Below, in pieces: positions 16,813 through 24,904 of a stretch of 64,000 bases of DNA. Made by a program: the position numbers and the translations under genes. How positions within the stretch are numbered: position 1 is the stretch's first letter; each line of letters starts with the position of its first letter. The notes below the pieces were generated by a model that worked only from the letters and a program-made list of their open reading frames with translations, was not told the origin of the DNA and did no database searches. This DNA comes from Mycobacterium paraense. GTDB taxonomy: Bacteria; Actinomycetota; Actinomycetes; Mycobacteriales; Mycobacteriaceae. The stretch lies in the NCBI RefSeq assembly GCF_002101815.1, contig NZ_LQPM01000019.1, positions 1 through 64,000 of the forward strand, in the 5' to 3' direction.

Positions 16813-17724
16813 CTAGTTCTCGGTCAGACCCAATCGCGCCACCAACCATCGCCGCAAATCCGGGCCATAGTCGTCACGATCCAATGCAAAGTCAACCGCA
16901 GCCTTCAGGTAGCCGCCGGGATTTCCCAAGTCGTGTCGAGATCCGCGATGCACGACGACATGGACCGGGTGGCCCTCTTTGATCAACAGCGCGATGCCGT
17001 CGGTGAGCTGCACCTCGCCGCCGGCGCCCCGGTCGATGCGGCGCAGCGCGTCGAAGATGGCGCGGTCGAGCACGTAGCGGCCGGCGGCGGCGTACATCGA
17101 GGGGGCGTCTTCGGCCTTGGGCTTTTCGACCATGCCCTTGACCCTCAACACGTTGGGGTTGTCACCGCCGGGCACCGGCTCGACGTCGAAAACGCCGTAG
17201 GCGCTGATCTCTTCGGGACTCACCTCGATCGCGCACAGCACCGTGCCGCCGTGGTCGGCCCGCACCTTGGCCATCGTCTCCAGGACGCCCGTCGGCAACA
17301 CCAGGTCGTCGGGCAGCAGCACCATGACGGCGTCCTCGTCGGCCGCCAGCGTGGGCTCCACGCAGCTGATCGCGTGGCCCAGCCCGAGCGGTTCGGCCTG
17401 CACGACGGACTCGACCTTGATCAGCTGCGGCGCGCGGCGCACCTTGTCGAGCATCGCCTTCTTGCCCCGGGCCTCGAGCGTGCCCTCCAGCACCAGGTCC
17501 TCGACGAAATGCGCGACGACGCCGTCCTTGCCCTCGGACGTGATGATCACCAGGCGTTCCGCGCCGGCGGCGGCGGCCTCGGCGGCGACCAGCTCGATGC
17601 CCGGCGTGTCGACGACCGGCAGCAGCTCCTTGGGCACCGTCTTGGTCGCGGGCAGGAAACGCGTGCCCAGGCCGGCCGCGGGGACGATCGCCGTGAAGGG
17701 GACCGGAACTTCTGGGCGTGACAT
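16813..17724 (-). CDS. galU: UTP-glucose-1-phosphate uridylyltransferase
   Basis: Makes UDP-glucose from UTP and glucose-1-phosphate, feeding trehalose, glucan and arabinogalactan (through UDP-galactose) synthesis. 303 residues. Seen: nucleotide-binding VPAAGLGTRFLPATKTVPKE at the N-terminus, the GLGHAI sugar-loop at about 133-138, and VEKPKAEDAPS at about 199-209, all typical of bacterial GalU. First gene of the minus-strand run galU-glp-rimJ-glpR (46 bp to glp). The divergent 5-FTHF cyclo-ligase starts 76 bp away, so the promoters are back to back. Confidence 0.95.
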   Translation of the reverse strand: MSRPEVPVPFTAIVPAAGLGTRFLPATKTVPKELLPVVDTPGIELVAAEAAAAGAERLVIITSEGKDGVVAHFVEDLVLEGTLEARGKKAMLDKVRRAPQLIKVESVVQAEPLGLGHAISCVEPTLAADEDAVMVLLPDDLVLPTGVLETMAKVRADHGGTVLCAIEVSPEEISAYGVFDVEPVPGGDNPNVLRVKGMVEKPKAEDAPSMYAAAGRYVLDRAIFDALRRIDRGAGGEVQLTDGIALLIKEGHPVHVVVHRGSRHDLGNPGGYLKAAVDFALDRDDYGPDLRRWLVARLGLTEN

Positions 17725-17800
17725 TGTTCAAACGATAACCCTCGTTAGGTGCGCCGACGCCGTCTGGCGGCGCCAAATCCCGGCCTGTCATGGTTGAGGC

Positions 17801-18394
17801 GTGGAAACCGCAAGCAAGGACGCGTTGCGCCAGCAGCTGTTGGCCGCGCGGCGTTGCGTTGCCGACGACGTTCGCGGCGCCGAGGCGCGCCTGCTCAGTG
17901 ACCATCTGGAGCCGATGATCACCGCCGGGATCACGGTCTGCGCGTACGTGCCGGTGGGCACCGAGCCGGGTTCGACGGAGCTGCTGGACATGTTGCTGCG
18001 CCGGTCGGCCCGGGTGCTGCTTCCGGTCGCGCGCACCACCCCGGAGAACAAGCCCGCGCCGCTGCGTTGGGGCGAATACCGGCCGGGTGAACTCGTCCCC
18101 GGGGCGTGGGGGCTGCTCGAGCCGCCCGAGCCGCTGCTGCCGGAGACGGCCCTGGCCGAGGCGGTCCTGGTGCTGGTGCCGGCGTTGGCGGTCGACCGCC
18201 GGGGCGTGCGGCTGGGCCGCGGGCGCGGGTATTACGACCGCTCGCTGCGCGCGCGCAACCCGCACGCGCGGCTGGTCGCGGTGGTGCGCGATGCGGAAGT
18301 CCTGGACGAGCTGCCCGCCGAACCGCACGACGTGCTGATGACGGATGCGCTCACGCCCAACCGGGGCCTGATCGCCCTCCCGAGCCGGGAATGA
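17801..18394 (+). CDS. 5-formyltetrahydrofolate cyclo-ligase
   Basis: Converts 5-formyl-THF to 5,10-methenyl-THF with ATP, rescuing the folate pool. 197 residues, the normal family length. Seen: KDALRQQLLAARR at the N-terminus, a substrate-region loop at AYVPVGTEPGS (49-59), and the phosphate-binding GRGRGYYDR at about 140-148. GTG start at 17801. Occupies the Rv0992c position. The downstream gene has its own CIRCE-type promoter. Confidence 0.92.
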   Translation: METASKDALRQQLLAARRCVADDVRGAEARLLSDHLEPMITAGITVCAYVPVGTEPGSTELLDMLLRRSARVLLPVARTTPENKPAPLRWGEYRPGELVPGAWGLLEPPEPLLPETALAEAVLVLVPALAVDRRGVRLGRGRGYYDRSLRARNPHARLVAVVRDAEVLDELPAEPHDVLMTDALTPNRGLIALPSRE

Positions 18395-18413
18395 TCGCGA
18401 TCACGTGGCGGTT

Positions 18414-18440
18414 CTAGCACTTGACACGGTAGAGTGCTAA
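18414..18440 (+). promoter_or_regulatory. CIRCE element (HrcA operator)
   Basis: Left arm CTAGCACTT (7 of 9 to consensus TTAGCACTC), 9-bp spacer, right arm GAGTGCTAA (exact). A TTGACA -35-like hexamer at 18421-18426 lies inside the element, so HrcA binding would block RNA polymerase. It is positioned 28 bp before the Ruc/FmdB gene, which is therefore predicted to be heat-shock controlled. Confidence 0.88.
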
Positions 18441-18468
18441 TGCAGCCCGAGACGATTCGGAGGTTTTT

Positions 18469-18807
18469 GTGCCGACTTACAGCTACGCGTGCACCGAGTG
18501 CGGCGACCGCTTCGACGCTGTCCAGGCCTTCACCGACGACGCGCTGACCACGTGCGAGAAGTGCTCCGGCCGGCTGCGCAAGTTGTTCAATTCCGTCGGC
18601 GTCGTGTTCAAGGGCAGCGGCTTCTACCGCACCGACAGCCGCGCGGACGGCAAGAAGTCGACGAGCTCGACCAACGGGTCGTCCGCTGACACCGGGTCGA
18701 GCGAGAAGTCCGGCTCCAGCGAGAAAAGCGCGTCCGGCGACAAGAGCGGCTCGAGCGACAAGTCGACCGCCAGCGCGGCGCCGGCCACCGCGGCCGCCTC
18801 GAGCTGA
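18469..18807 (+). CDS. ruc: Redox-regulated chaperone Ruc-like, FmdB zinc-ribbon protein
   Basis: A 112-residue protein. The N-terminal zinc ribbon has Cys8-x2-Cys11 and Cys29-x2-Cys32 (FmdB/CxxC family). The second half, from about residue 62, is a disordered Ser/Lys/Glu-rich tail with repeated SSEKSGS-like units. This matches Rv0991c, shown in M. tuberculosis to be a redox-activated chaperone that works with the DnaK system. Oxidation of the cysteines releases zinc and activates it. The upstream CIRCE box supports heat-shock regulation. GTG start with GGAGG upstream. It probably shares a transcript with the SAF-domain gene 65 bp downstream. Confidence 0.9.
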   Translation: MPTYSYACTECGDRFDAVQAFTDDALTTCEKCSGRLRKLFNSVGVVFKGSGFYRTDSRADGKKSTSSTNGSSADTGSSEKSGSSEKSASGDKSGSSDKSTASAAPATAAASS

Positions 18808-18872
18808 GCGGTTATCCACAAGGCAATTCCTGACCGGCACCGCCGGCGTCCCGCCGCGCCTACCGTTGCGGC

Positions 18873-19544
18873 GTGCGCGAATCCTCGCTGAACGCAAGCC
18901 TATTCAGGCGGATCTCGGTATCGCTGCGCCCCGACTGGACCCGCACGGTGCTGGCCCGGCGGGTGACCGCGGCCGGGCTGGTCGTGCTGGCCGGCGTCGC
19001 GACGCTGCGCTCGGACCCCGGTGGCGACGACGCCGACGTGGTGGTGGCGGCGCGCGACCTGCGCCCGGGTGCCGCGCTGACCGCGGATGACGTGCGGCTC
19101 GAAAAGCGTTCGGCGACAACGATTCCCGACGGCTCGCGGTCGGACGTGGCCACGGTCGTCGGGTCGATGCTGGCAAGCCCCACCAGGCGCGGCGAGGTGC
19201 TCACCGACGTCCGGCTGCTGGGCAGTCGGTTGGCCGAGTCGACCGCCGGACCCGGCGCCCGCATCGTGCCGCTGCACCTGGCGGACGGCGCCCTGATCGA
19301 CCTGATCCGGGTCGGTGATGTCGTGGACGTGCTGGCCGCCCCGGCCGCCGACGCGCCGGCATCGGGCACCCCGGCCGTGACCAAAGTGGTAGCAACCGAC
19401 GCCGTTGTCGTGCTTGTTTCGGCTAAACAGAAGGTCCAGGCTGCCGATAGCGACCGCGTAGTGTTGGTTGCGCTGCCGGCTCGCGTGGCGAACACGGTGG
19501 CAGGCTCGACGCTGGGCCAGACTGTAACCCTGACCCTGCACTGA
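18873..19544 (+). CDS. SAF-domain membrane-anchored protein (CpaB/RcpC-like)
   Basis: A 223-residue protein: a short cytoplasmic basic start, one membrane helix at about 31-45 (VTAAGLVVLAGVATL), then an extracytoplasmic SAF domain (ADVVVAARDLRPGAALTADDV) and a second beta-rich region. SAF domains with this start are found in Flp-pilus CpaB/RcpC proteins, but no pilus genes are nearby and the family is widely present as a single gene in mycobacteria (Rv0990c position). GTG start. It follows the CIRCE-controlled ruc gene and may be heat-inducible with it. Function unknown. Confidence 0.8.
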   Translation: MRESSLNASLFRRISVSLRPDWTRTVLARRVTAAGLVVLAGVATLRSDPGGDDADVVVAARDLRPGAALTADDVRLEKRSATTIPDGSRSDVATVVGSMLASPTRRGEVLTDVRLLGSRLAESTAGPGARIVPLHLADGALIDLIRVGDVVDVLAAPAADAPASGTPAVTKVVATDAVVVLVSAKQKVQAADSDRVVLVALPARVANTVAGSTLGQTVTLTLH

Positions 19545-19609
19545 GGGCCTGGCCGCTGTTGGGCACGTGATCGATAGCAAACGTTGTCCAGTCCAGAAAG
19601 GACCTCGGC

Positions 19610-20068
19610 ATGCTCAAAGGGTTCAAGGAGTTTCTCGCAAGGGGCAATATCGTCGACCTGGCCGTCGCGGTGGTCATCGGTACTGCCTTCACCGCATTGG
19701 TCACCAAGTTCACCGAAGCCATCATCACGCCGCTCCTCAACCGGGTCGGCGCCAACAAGCAGACCAATGTCGGCGCGTTGAAGATTTCCATCGGCGGCGG
19801 CCAGTTCATCGACTTCAACATCTTGCTGTCGGCCGCGATCAACTTCTTCCTGATCGCGCTGGTGGTCTATTTCTTCGTCGTGCTGCCGTACAACACCCTG
19901 CGCAAGCGCGGTGAGGTGGAGCAGGCGGACGACGCCCAGGTCGTCCTGCTCACCGAGATCCGTGACCTGCTCGCCCAGACCAACGGGGACTCGTCCGGCA
20001 GGCACGGCGGCGTCGCCACGACGCCCCCTCCCGATCACGGACCGCGCGCGGACGCCGAGGCGCAGTGA
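19610..20068 (+). CDS. mscL: Large-conductance mechanosensitive channel
   Basis: Homopentameric membrane channel that opens under hypo-osmotic tension. 152 residues. Seen: start MLKGFKEFLARGNIVDLAVA with the pore-lining helix (VVIGTAFTALVTKFTEAIITP) and a second helix INFFLIALVVYFFVVLPYN, followed by a charged C-terminal bundle. A Pro/His-rich extension of roughly 20 residues closes the protein. AAAGGA precedes the ATG. Convergent with moaB2 (8 bp between stops). Confidence 0.96.
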   Translation: MLKGFKEFLARGNIVDLAVAVVIGTAFTALVTKFTEAIITPLLNRVGANKQTNVGALKISIGGGQFIDFNILLSAAINFFLIALVVYFFVVLPYNTLRKRGEVEQADDAQVVLLTEIRDLLAQTNGDSSGRHGGVATTPPPDHGPRADAEAQ

Positions 20069-20075
20069 GGCGCGC

Positions 20076-20636
20076 CTAGATCTCCAGGCTCGACAGCTGG
20101 CCGATGATCTGCGCGGCAAGCGGATTCAGCGTCGCCATCCCGTCGCGCACGGCGTAACGGGAGCCGGCAAGGTTGACCACCAGCGTGCTGCCCGACACCC
20201 CGGCCAGACCGCGCGACAGCCCGGCGTCGGTGATGCCCGCGGACAACCCCGAGGCGCGGATGGCCTCGGCGATGCCGAGGATTTCCCGGTCCAGGATCTC
20301 GCGGGTGGCCTCCGGCGTGACGTCGCGCGGGGTGACGCCCGTCCCGCCGACCGAGACCACCAAGTCCACCCCGCCGATCACCGCGGTATTGAGCGCGTTG
20401 CGGATCTCGACCTCGTCGGCCGCGACCGCCACCACGCCGTCGACCACGAATCCCGCCTCGGTCAGCAGCTCGGTGACCAGCGGCCCGCTATGGTCCTCGT
20501 CGCCGTGCGCGGTGCGATCGTCGACGACCACGACCAGCGCCCGGCCGACTACCAACTCCGCGCCCGATTCCATGGGTGCCACCGTATAACCGAGGTCGGA
20601 CAATCCCGCCGCCGAGGGCTCTTCGACTCTCATCAC
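20076..20636 (-). CDS. moaB2: Molybdopterin adenylyltransferase-like protein MoaB2
   Basis: MogA/MoaB family, 186 residues. The conserved MPT-binding motif VSVGGTGVTPRDVTPEA and the downstream LDREILGI are intact, so adenylation of molybdopterin is plausible. Last gene of mprA-mprB-pepD-moaB2. The GTG start overlaps the pepD stop (GTGA); an ATG three bases further in is an alternative. Its linkage to the stress-response block is conserved with M. tuberculosis (Rv0984) but has no obvious biochemical reason. Confidence 0.9.
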   Translation of the reverse strand: MMRVEEPSAAGLSDLGYTVAPMESGAELVVGRALVVVVDDRTAHGDEDHSGPLVTELLTEAGFVVDGVVAVAADEVEIRNALNTAVIGGVDLVVSVGGTGVTPRDVTPEATREILDREILGIAEAIRASGLSAGITDAGLSRGLAGVSGSTLVVNLAGSRYAVRDGMATLNPLAAQIIGQLSSLEI

Positions 20637-22120
20637 TGATCCGCCTTACCGAGGGTGACCTGCACCGTGCGGCTTCCCCCGCCGGGATCTTGGAACGTCA
20701 GCGACACCTTGTCACCGGGCGCCTTCGAACGGACCGCCGCCACCAGGGCGTCGGCGCTGTTGATCGGGCGGTCGTCGACCTTGGTGACGACGACCCCCTT
20801 GGGCACTCCGGCGCTGGCCGCCGCGCCGTTCGGCACGACGTCGACGACCTTGGCGCCCGGGGTGCCCTTGTCGCTGGTGACCTGCACGCCGAGCGAGGCG
20901 TGCGTCGCCTTGCCGGTCGCGATCAGCTCGTCGGCGATGCGCTTGGCCTGGTCGACGGGGATCGCGAAGCCGAGGCCGATCGAACCGCTCTGCGCGTCCG
21001 GCGAGTCGGCCCCCAGGGTGGCGATCGCGGAGTTGACGCCCACCAGCTGGCCGCTCATGTTGACCAGCGCACCACCGGAGTTACCCGGGTTGATCGCGGC
21101 GTCGGTCTGAATCGCGTCCAGCACGGTGTTCTGGTTACCCGACTCGCCGGTGGTGGACACCGGCCGGTTCATCGCGCTGATGATCCCGGTGGTCACCGTG
21201 CCCGACAGGCCCAGGGGCGAGCCGATCGCCACCACCGGCTGTCCGACTCGCAGATCCGACGAGGAGCCCAGCGTGATCGGGTTCAGGCCGGACACGCCCT
21301 GCACGCGGATCACGGCGATGTCGCTGGTGGGGTCGGCACCGACCACCGTGAACGGCGCGGTGCGGCCGTCGGAGAAGGTCACCGTCGTTTTCGGCGGCGG
21401 ACCGGCGGGTCCGCCCGGCCCGCCGGGCCCACCCGGGCCGCCGGGCTTGGCCGCGGCCGCCACCACGTGGTTGTTGGTCAGGATCAGGCCGTCGGTCGAC
21501 AGCACGATGCCCGAACCCTCTTCGGACTGGCGGCCCAGGTCGGTCTCCAGCATGACGACGCTGGGCACCACCTTGGCGGCCACCTGTTCGACGGTGCCCG
21601 GCGGCATGTTCGCGGCCGGGACGCTGGGTGCGGCCCCCGGGATTATTCCGTGGCCGTTGCTGCTCGCGGAGTGGGTGCCCAGCTCGACGGCCGTCGCCGC
21701 GGCGCCGCCGATGCCGGCCGACACGACCGCGATGGCCAGCGCGCCCGCCGTCAAAAGGCCTGCGCGGGAACGCTTCTGGGGCCCGGGGGGCATCGGCGGC
21801 AACATCTGGATGGGGCCGGTGCCGGCTGCGCCGGGCACGGGACCCGCGCCGGTGCCGCCCGGTATCGGGCCCGGCCCGGTGCCGGCGGGGATGCGGCCCG
21901 GCCCGGTGCCACTGAACGGCTCGTAGGGCTCGTAGGGCCGCCGGTACGGGCCCGTCTGCTGGGGCTGCGACGGCTGGGCCGGCTGCTGATAGCGCCAGTC
22001 GTACTGCGGGTTGTACGGCTGCTGGCGCCCTTGCGCATACGCGGGGGGCACAGGCTGATTAGGCCCGGTACGGTATCCCGGCTGCTGCGGCGGTGGCGAA
22101 TACCTCGGGTCATTCGTCAT
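20633..22120 (-). CDS. pepD: HtrA-family serine protease PepD
   Basis: Membrane-anchored periplasmic protease/chaperone, 495 residues. Order: a Pro/Gln/Tyr-rich cytoplasmic tail (1-118) with a GTGPGPIPGG-type repeat, a membrane helix (about 121-143), a trypsin-like domain with the triad His218 (TNNHVV), Asp267 (TSDIAV) and Ser348 (GNSGG), then a C-terminal PDZ domain (about 400-488). A (GGP)n insert of about 15 residues sits just after the catalytic His. It degrades misfolded envelope proteins and is part of the MprA/SigE stress network. A box matching the MprA direct repeat lies about 90 bp upstream, inside the 3' end of mprB. Confidence 0.95.
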   Translation of the reverse strand: MTNDPRYSPPPQQPGYRTGPNQPVPPAYAQGRQQPYNPQYDWRYQQPAQPSQPQQTGPYRRPYEPYEPFSGTGPGRIPAGTGPGPIPGGTGAGPVPGAAGTGPIQMLPPMPPGPQKRSRAGLLTAGALAIAVVSAGIGGAAATAVELGTHSASSNGHGIIPGAAPSVPAANMPPGTVEQVAAKVVPSVVMLETDLGRQSEEGSGIVLSTDGLILTNNHVVAAAAKPGGPGGPGGPGGPAGPPPKTTVTFSDGRTAPFTVVGADPTSDIAVIRVQGVSGLNPITLGSSSDLRVGQPVVAIGSPLGLSGTVTTGIISAMNRPVSTTGESGNQNTVLDAIQTDAAINPGNSGGALVNMSGQLVGVNSAIATLGADSPDAQSGSIGLGFAIPVDQAKRIADELIATGKATHASLGVQVTSDKGTPGAKVVDVVPNGAAASAGVPKGVVVTKVDDRPINSADALVAAVRSKAPGDKVSLTFQDPGGGSRTVQVTLGKADQ

Positions 22121-22193
22121 GTCGCTACGTCGCTCTTCCTATATTTCTGCTTTTTGGGCTCGACTTGGCTCGAGTCCAACACTAGCTGCAGAC

Positions 22194-23741
22194 CTACCTT
22201 GCCCGCGCGGACTGAGAGTCCACTGAGATAACGTTCGCCGAATCCCGAGAGTTCGCCGCGCGGTCCGTTACGGGCACGTAAGGGTCGGTTTCGGTGTCCG
22301 TCGTCAACACCTCAGTGTCGGCCACGGCCGTCGGGTCCGCCATCCGGCGGCCCGGAAGCAGCACATAGATCGAGGTGCCCGGCGGCTGGCCGCCCGGCAC
22401 CGTGTCCTCGACACGGAGCAGCCCGCCGTGGTTGAGCACCACCTTTTTGACGATCGCCAGGCCGAGCCCCGAACCCGGCATCGCCCGCGCGGTCGTCGAC
22501 CGGTAGAAGCGCTCGAACACCAGGCGGCGCTCGTGCGGCGGGATACCGGGGCCGTGGTCGGACACCACCAGCTCGGCGTGCGTGGCGTCGAGCTGGCGCA
22601 TCGTGATGCCCACGTGCGCGCCCGGCGGGCTCCACTTGGCCGCGTTGTCCATCAGGTTCAGCACGGCGCGCGACAGCCCGGCGGCGTCACCGTAGACGCC
22701 CCAGGGGATCGCGTCGACGTCGAAGTGAATGTCGTTGCGCCGCCGCCTCACTCGCTCCAGGCTCCGGTCGATCACCTCGGACATGTCGACGGTCTCGTGC
22801 ACCACCTGGCCGGCGTCGTCGCGGGTCAGGTCCACCAAATCGCCTACCAGCGTGGACAATTCCTCGATTTGGGCAAGGACGTCGGCGCGCAGGTCGACCA
22901 TCTCCTGTTCGGGTAGCCGCGGCGCCCCGGGCTCCATCGAGGCCATCAAGAGTTCGACGTTGGTGCGCAGCGACGTCAGCGGCGTGCGCAGTTCGTGCCC
23001 GGCGTCGGTGACCAGCCGCGCCTGCCGCTCCCGCGACTCGGCCAGCGCCCGCAGCATCAAGTTGAAAGCCTCGGTGAGCCTTGCCAATTCGTCGCTGCCG
23101 AACACCGGGATGGGGCGCAGGTCGTCGGTGCGCGCCACCCGCTCGGCGGCCTGGGTGAGGCGGGCCACCGGCCGCAACCCCGCCCGGGTGACCATTCCGC
23201 CGGCCACCGCGGCGACCGCGACGCCGATGCCGCCGACGATGAGCAGCACCCAGCGCAGCTTGGTCATCACCGCCTCGGTGGGCTTGAGGCTCTTGGAGAT
23301 CAGCAATGAACTGCCGTTGGGCAGGTGGATGGCCAGGATTCGTTGATCCGACGCCGTGCGGCGCGACATGAACAGATCGCCGGCGATGACGGCCTTCTCG
23401 GTGGTGCCGACGGGCAGGGTCTGGCCCGGCTGGTTGGCGCTGTAGATCGAGTGGCCCGGGTTCACCAGCATGGCGTTGACGTCGGAGTACGCGGTGCCCT
23501 CGATGGCCTTGCCCGGGTCGGCCGCCAGCGAACCGCTGGCGATCAGCAGCTGCGCCCGGCTCTGCAGTTGGTTGTCGATATCGCTGTAGAGCGCGGCCGA
23601 AATCACCGCGTAGACGGCGAAGGACATCAACACCACGACCATCGCCACCATCGACATCGCCAGCAGCATCACCCGCCATCGCAGGGACAGCGAGCTGGTG
23701 GCTCGCAGCGGTGCGCGCCGGTGCCGATGCAGCCGGATCAT
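22194..23741 (-). CDS. mprB: Sensor histidine kinase MprB
   Basis: Membrane sensor of envelope stress, partner of MprA. 515 residues: TM1 at about 24-48, an extracytoplasmic sensor loop (about 50-160), TM2 at about 163-183, a HAMP domain (RPVARLTQAAERVARTDDL), an H-box with phospho-acceptor His249 (TDAGHELRTPLTSLR), an N-box (LNLMDNAAKWSP), G-boxes (VSDHGPGIP and GSGLGLAIVKK), and a charged 50-residue tail. All catalytic boxes are intact. It begins 16 bp after the mprA stop. In M. tuberculosis the extracytoplasmic loop binds DnaK and unfolded proteins; this is transferable by homology only. Confidence 0.96.
   Translation of the reverse strand: MIRLHRHRRAPLRATSSLSLRWRVMLLAMSMVAMVVVLMSFAVYAVISAALYSDIDNQLQSRAQLLIASGSLAADPGKAIEGTAYSDVNAMLVNPGHSIYSANQPGQTLPVGTTEKAVIAGDLFMSRRTASDQRILAIHLPNGSSLLISKSLKPTEAVMTKLRWVLLIVGGIGVAVAAVAGGMVTRAGLRPVARLTQAAERVARTDDLRPIPVFGSDELARLTEAFNLMLRALAESRERQARLVTDAGHELRTPLTSLRTNVELLMASMEPGAPRLPEQEMVDLRADVLAQIEELSTLVGDLVDLTRDDAGQVVHETVDMSEVIDRSLERVRRRRNDIHFDVDAIPWGVYGDAAGLSRAVLNLMDNAAKWSPPGAHVGITMRQLDATHAELVVSDHGPGIPPHERRLVFERFYRSTTARAMPGSGLGLAIVKKVVLNHGGLLRVEDTVPGGQPPGTSIYVLLPGRRMADPTAVADTEVLTTDTETDPYVPVTDRAANSRDSANVISVDSQSARAR
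22211..22229 (-). promoter_or_regulatory. MprA-box-like direct repeat upstream of pepD
   Basis: On the minus strand ATCTCAGT, three bases, CTCTCAGT: two 8-mers with an 11-bp period, the same arrangement as the box upstream of mprA. It lies at the very 3' end of mprB, about 90 bp upstream of the pepD ATG, and offers MprA-controlled transcription of pepD independent of the mprAB transcript. Confidence 0.65.
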
Positions 23742-23757
23742 CGTTGGCTTTTAATCA

Positions 23758-24450
23758 TCACGGCGGGGTCTCCCGAAGGACGTAGCCCACCCCGCGCACC
23801 GTGTGGATCAAGCGCGGCTCACCTTCGGCCTCGGTCTTGCGACGCAGATAGCCGACGTAGACCTCCAGCGCGTTGCCCGAGGTGGGAAAGTCGAATCCCC
23901 ACACCTCCTCGAGGATGCGGCTGCGGGTCAGCACCCGGCGCGGGTTGGCGATCAGCATTTCCAGCAGCGCGAACTCGGTGCGGGTCAAGCTGATCTGGCG
24001 TTGTCCGCGGGTGACTTCGCGCGTCACCGGGTCCAGGGTCAGGTCGGAGAAGCTCATGGCCACCGACTCGACGTCGTCGTCGGGCTTGGTGCGCCGCAGC
24101 AGCGCCCGCATCCGGGCCAGCAGCTCTTCCAGGGCGAAGGGCTTCGGCAGGTAGTCGTCGGCGCCGGCGTCCAGGCCGGCCACCCGCTCGGACACTGAAT
24201 CGCGGGCGGTGAGGACCAGGATCGGCAGGTCGTCGCCGGTGCTGCGCAGCTGACGGCACACCTCGAGGCCGTCCAGGCGCGGCATCATCACGTCCAGGAC
24301 GAGGGCGTCGGGCCGGTCGCTGGCGATCATGTCCAGGGCCTCGAGCCCGTCATGGGCCAACTCGACCGAGTACCCGTTGAAGGAAAGCGACCGGCGCAGT
24401 GACTCGCGCACGGCGCGATCGTCGTCGACGACAAGGATGCGCACGGCCAC
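23758..24450 (-). CDS. mprA: Response regulator MprA (OmpR family)
   Basis: A 230-residue transcription factor: an N-terminal receiver with the acidic pocket (VDDD at 8-11), phospho-acceptor Asp53 (LVLDVMMP) and the LTARD switch Thr, followed by a winged-helix DNA-binding domain (about 130-228) ending in YVGYLRRKTEAEG and TVRGVGYVLR. It controls mprAB itself, pepD, sigB and sigE in M. tuberculosis. An MprA-type box lies 17 bp upstream of the start, supporting autoregulation. Confidence 0.97.
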   Translation of the reverse strand: MAVRILVVDDDRAVRESLRRSLSFNGYSVELAHDGLEALDMIASDRPDALVLDVMMPRLDGLEVCRQLRSTGDDLPILVLTARDSVSERVAGLDAGADDYLPKPFALEELLARMRALLRRTKPDDDVESVAMSFSDLTLDPVTREVTRGQRQISLTRTEFALLEMLIANPRRVLTRSRILEEVWGFDFPTSGNALEVYVGYLRRKTEAEGEPRLIHTVRGVGYVLRETPP

Positions 24451-24466
24451 TAGTTTCGTACTAGCG

Positions 24467-24485
24467 CCTGAGAGCCGCCTGAGAG
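24467..24485 (-). promoter_or_regulatory. MprA box upstream of mprA
   Basis: On the minus strand CTCTCAGG, CGG, CTCTCAGG: a perfect direct repeat with 11-bp period (plus-strand copies at 24467-24474 and 24478-24485). It matches the known MprA recognition pattern and its place just upstream of mprA fits positive autoregulation. Confidence 0.85.
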
Positions 24486-24507
24486 GCGCGCCGCGTATTT
24501 GCCGAGA

Positions 24508-24681
24508 TTAACGCTTGTCGAGATCGATGAGACCGAGGCGCGCGGCCTTGAGCAGCCTGCGCGGCACCTTGTGCTTCTGGCCCGCCACCGTCACACCGAC
24601 GAGCTCGGTCTTAGTGGCCTTCCACTGTGCGCGACGGCTTCGGGTGTTCGCGCGCGACATCCTGCGCTTGGGTACGGCCAT
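24508..24681 (-). CDS. rpmF: 50S ribosomal protein L32
   Basis: A 57-residue ribosomal protein starting MAVPKRRMSRANTRSRRAQW. The start at 24681 is fixed by this canonical N-terminus and by GAGGAG about 12 bp upstream; a longer in-frame reading to 24831 is not credible. It lacks the CxxC zinc pairs of the other L32 paralogue type, so it is the zinc-independent form. That form is often the one used under zinc limitation, although in mycobacteria this gene lies at the mprA locus rather than with the Zur-controlled ribosomal set. Confidence 0.95.
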   Translation of the reverse strand: MAVPKRRMSRANTRSRRAQWKATKTELVGVTVAGQKHKVPRRLLKAARLGLIDLDKR

Positions 24682-24845
24682 GGTCGGGCCTAACTCCTCG
24701 GGTCGGGGGGTATGCCGCGCGGCGTGGCCGGTCGGGCCGAACGTGCGACGATTGCCTATCAGGATAGTGGGTGAGCTGCTCGCCGCCAAAATGGCGCCGC
24801 CCCGGCCCAGTGGACGTCCTTGACGCGGCACCGGCGCGACCCGCT

Positions 24846-24861
24846 AACCTACCGGTTGGTT
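24846..24861. promoter_or_regulatory. Imperfect palindrome AACCTACCGGTTGGTT, candidate operator of the acyl-CoA operon
   Basis: A 16-bp palindrome (7 of 8 pairs) followed by two further GGTT units, 44 bp upstream of the AtuA-like start. The ACCGGT-centred form resembles TetR-type operators of mycobacterial branched-chain and fatty-acid degradation genes. The binding protein is not encoded next to it. Confidence 0.5.
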
Positions 24862-24904
24862 GGTTGGTTTGCGCTCACCGGTGAATCGCAGATTGGAGGA
24901 CTGC

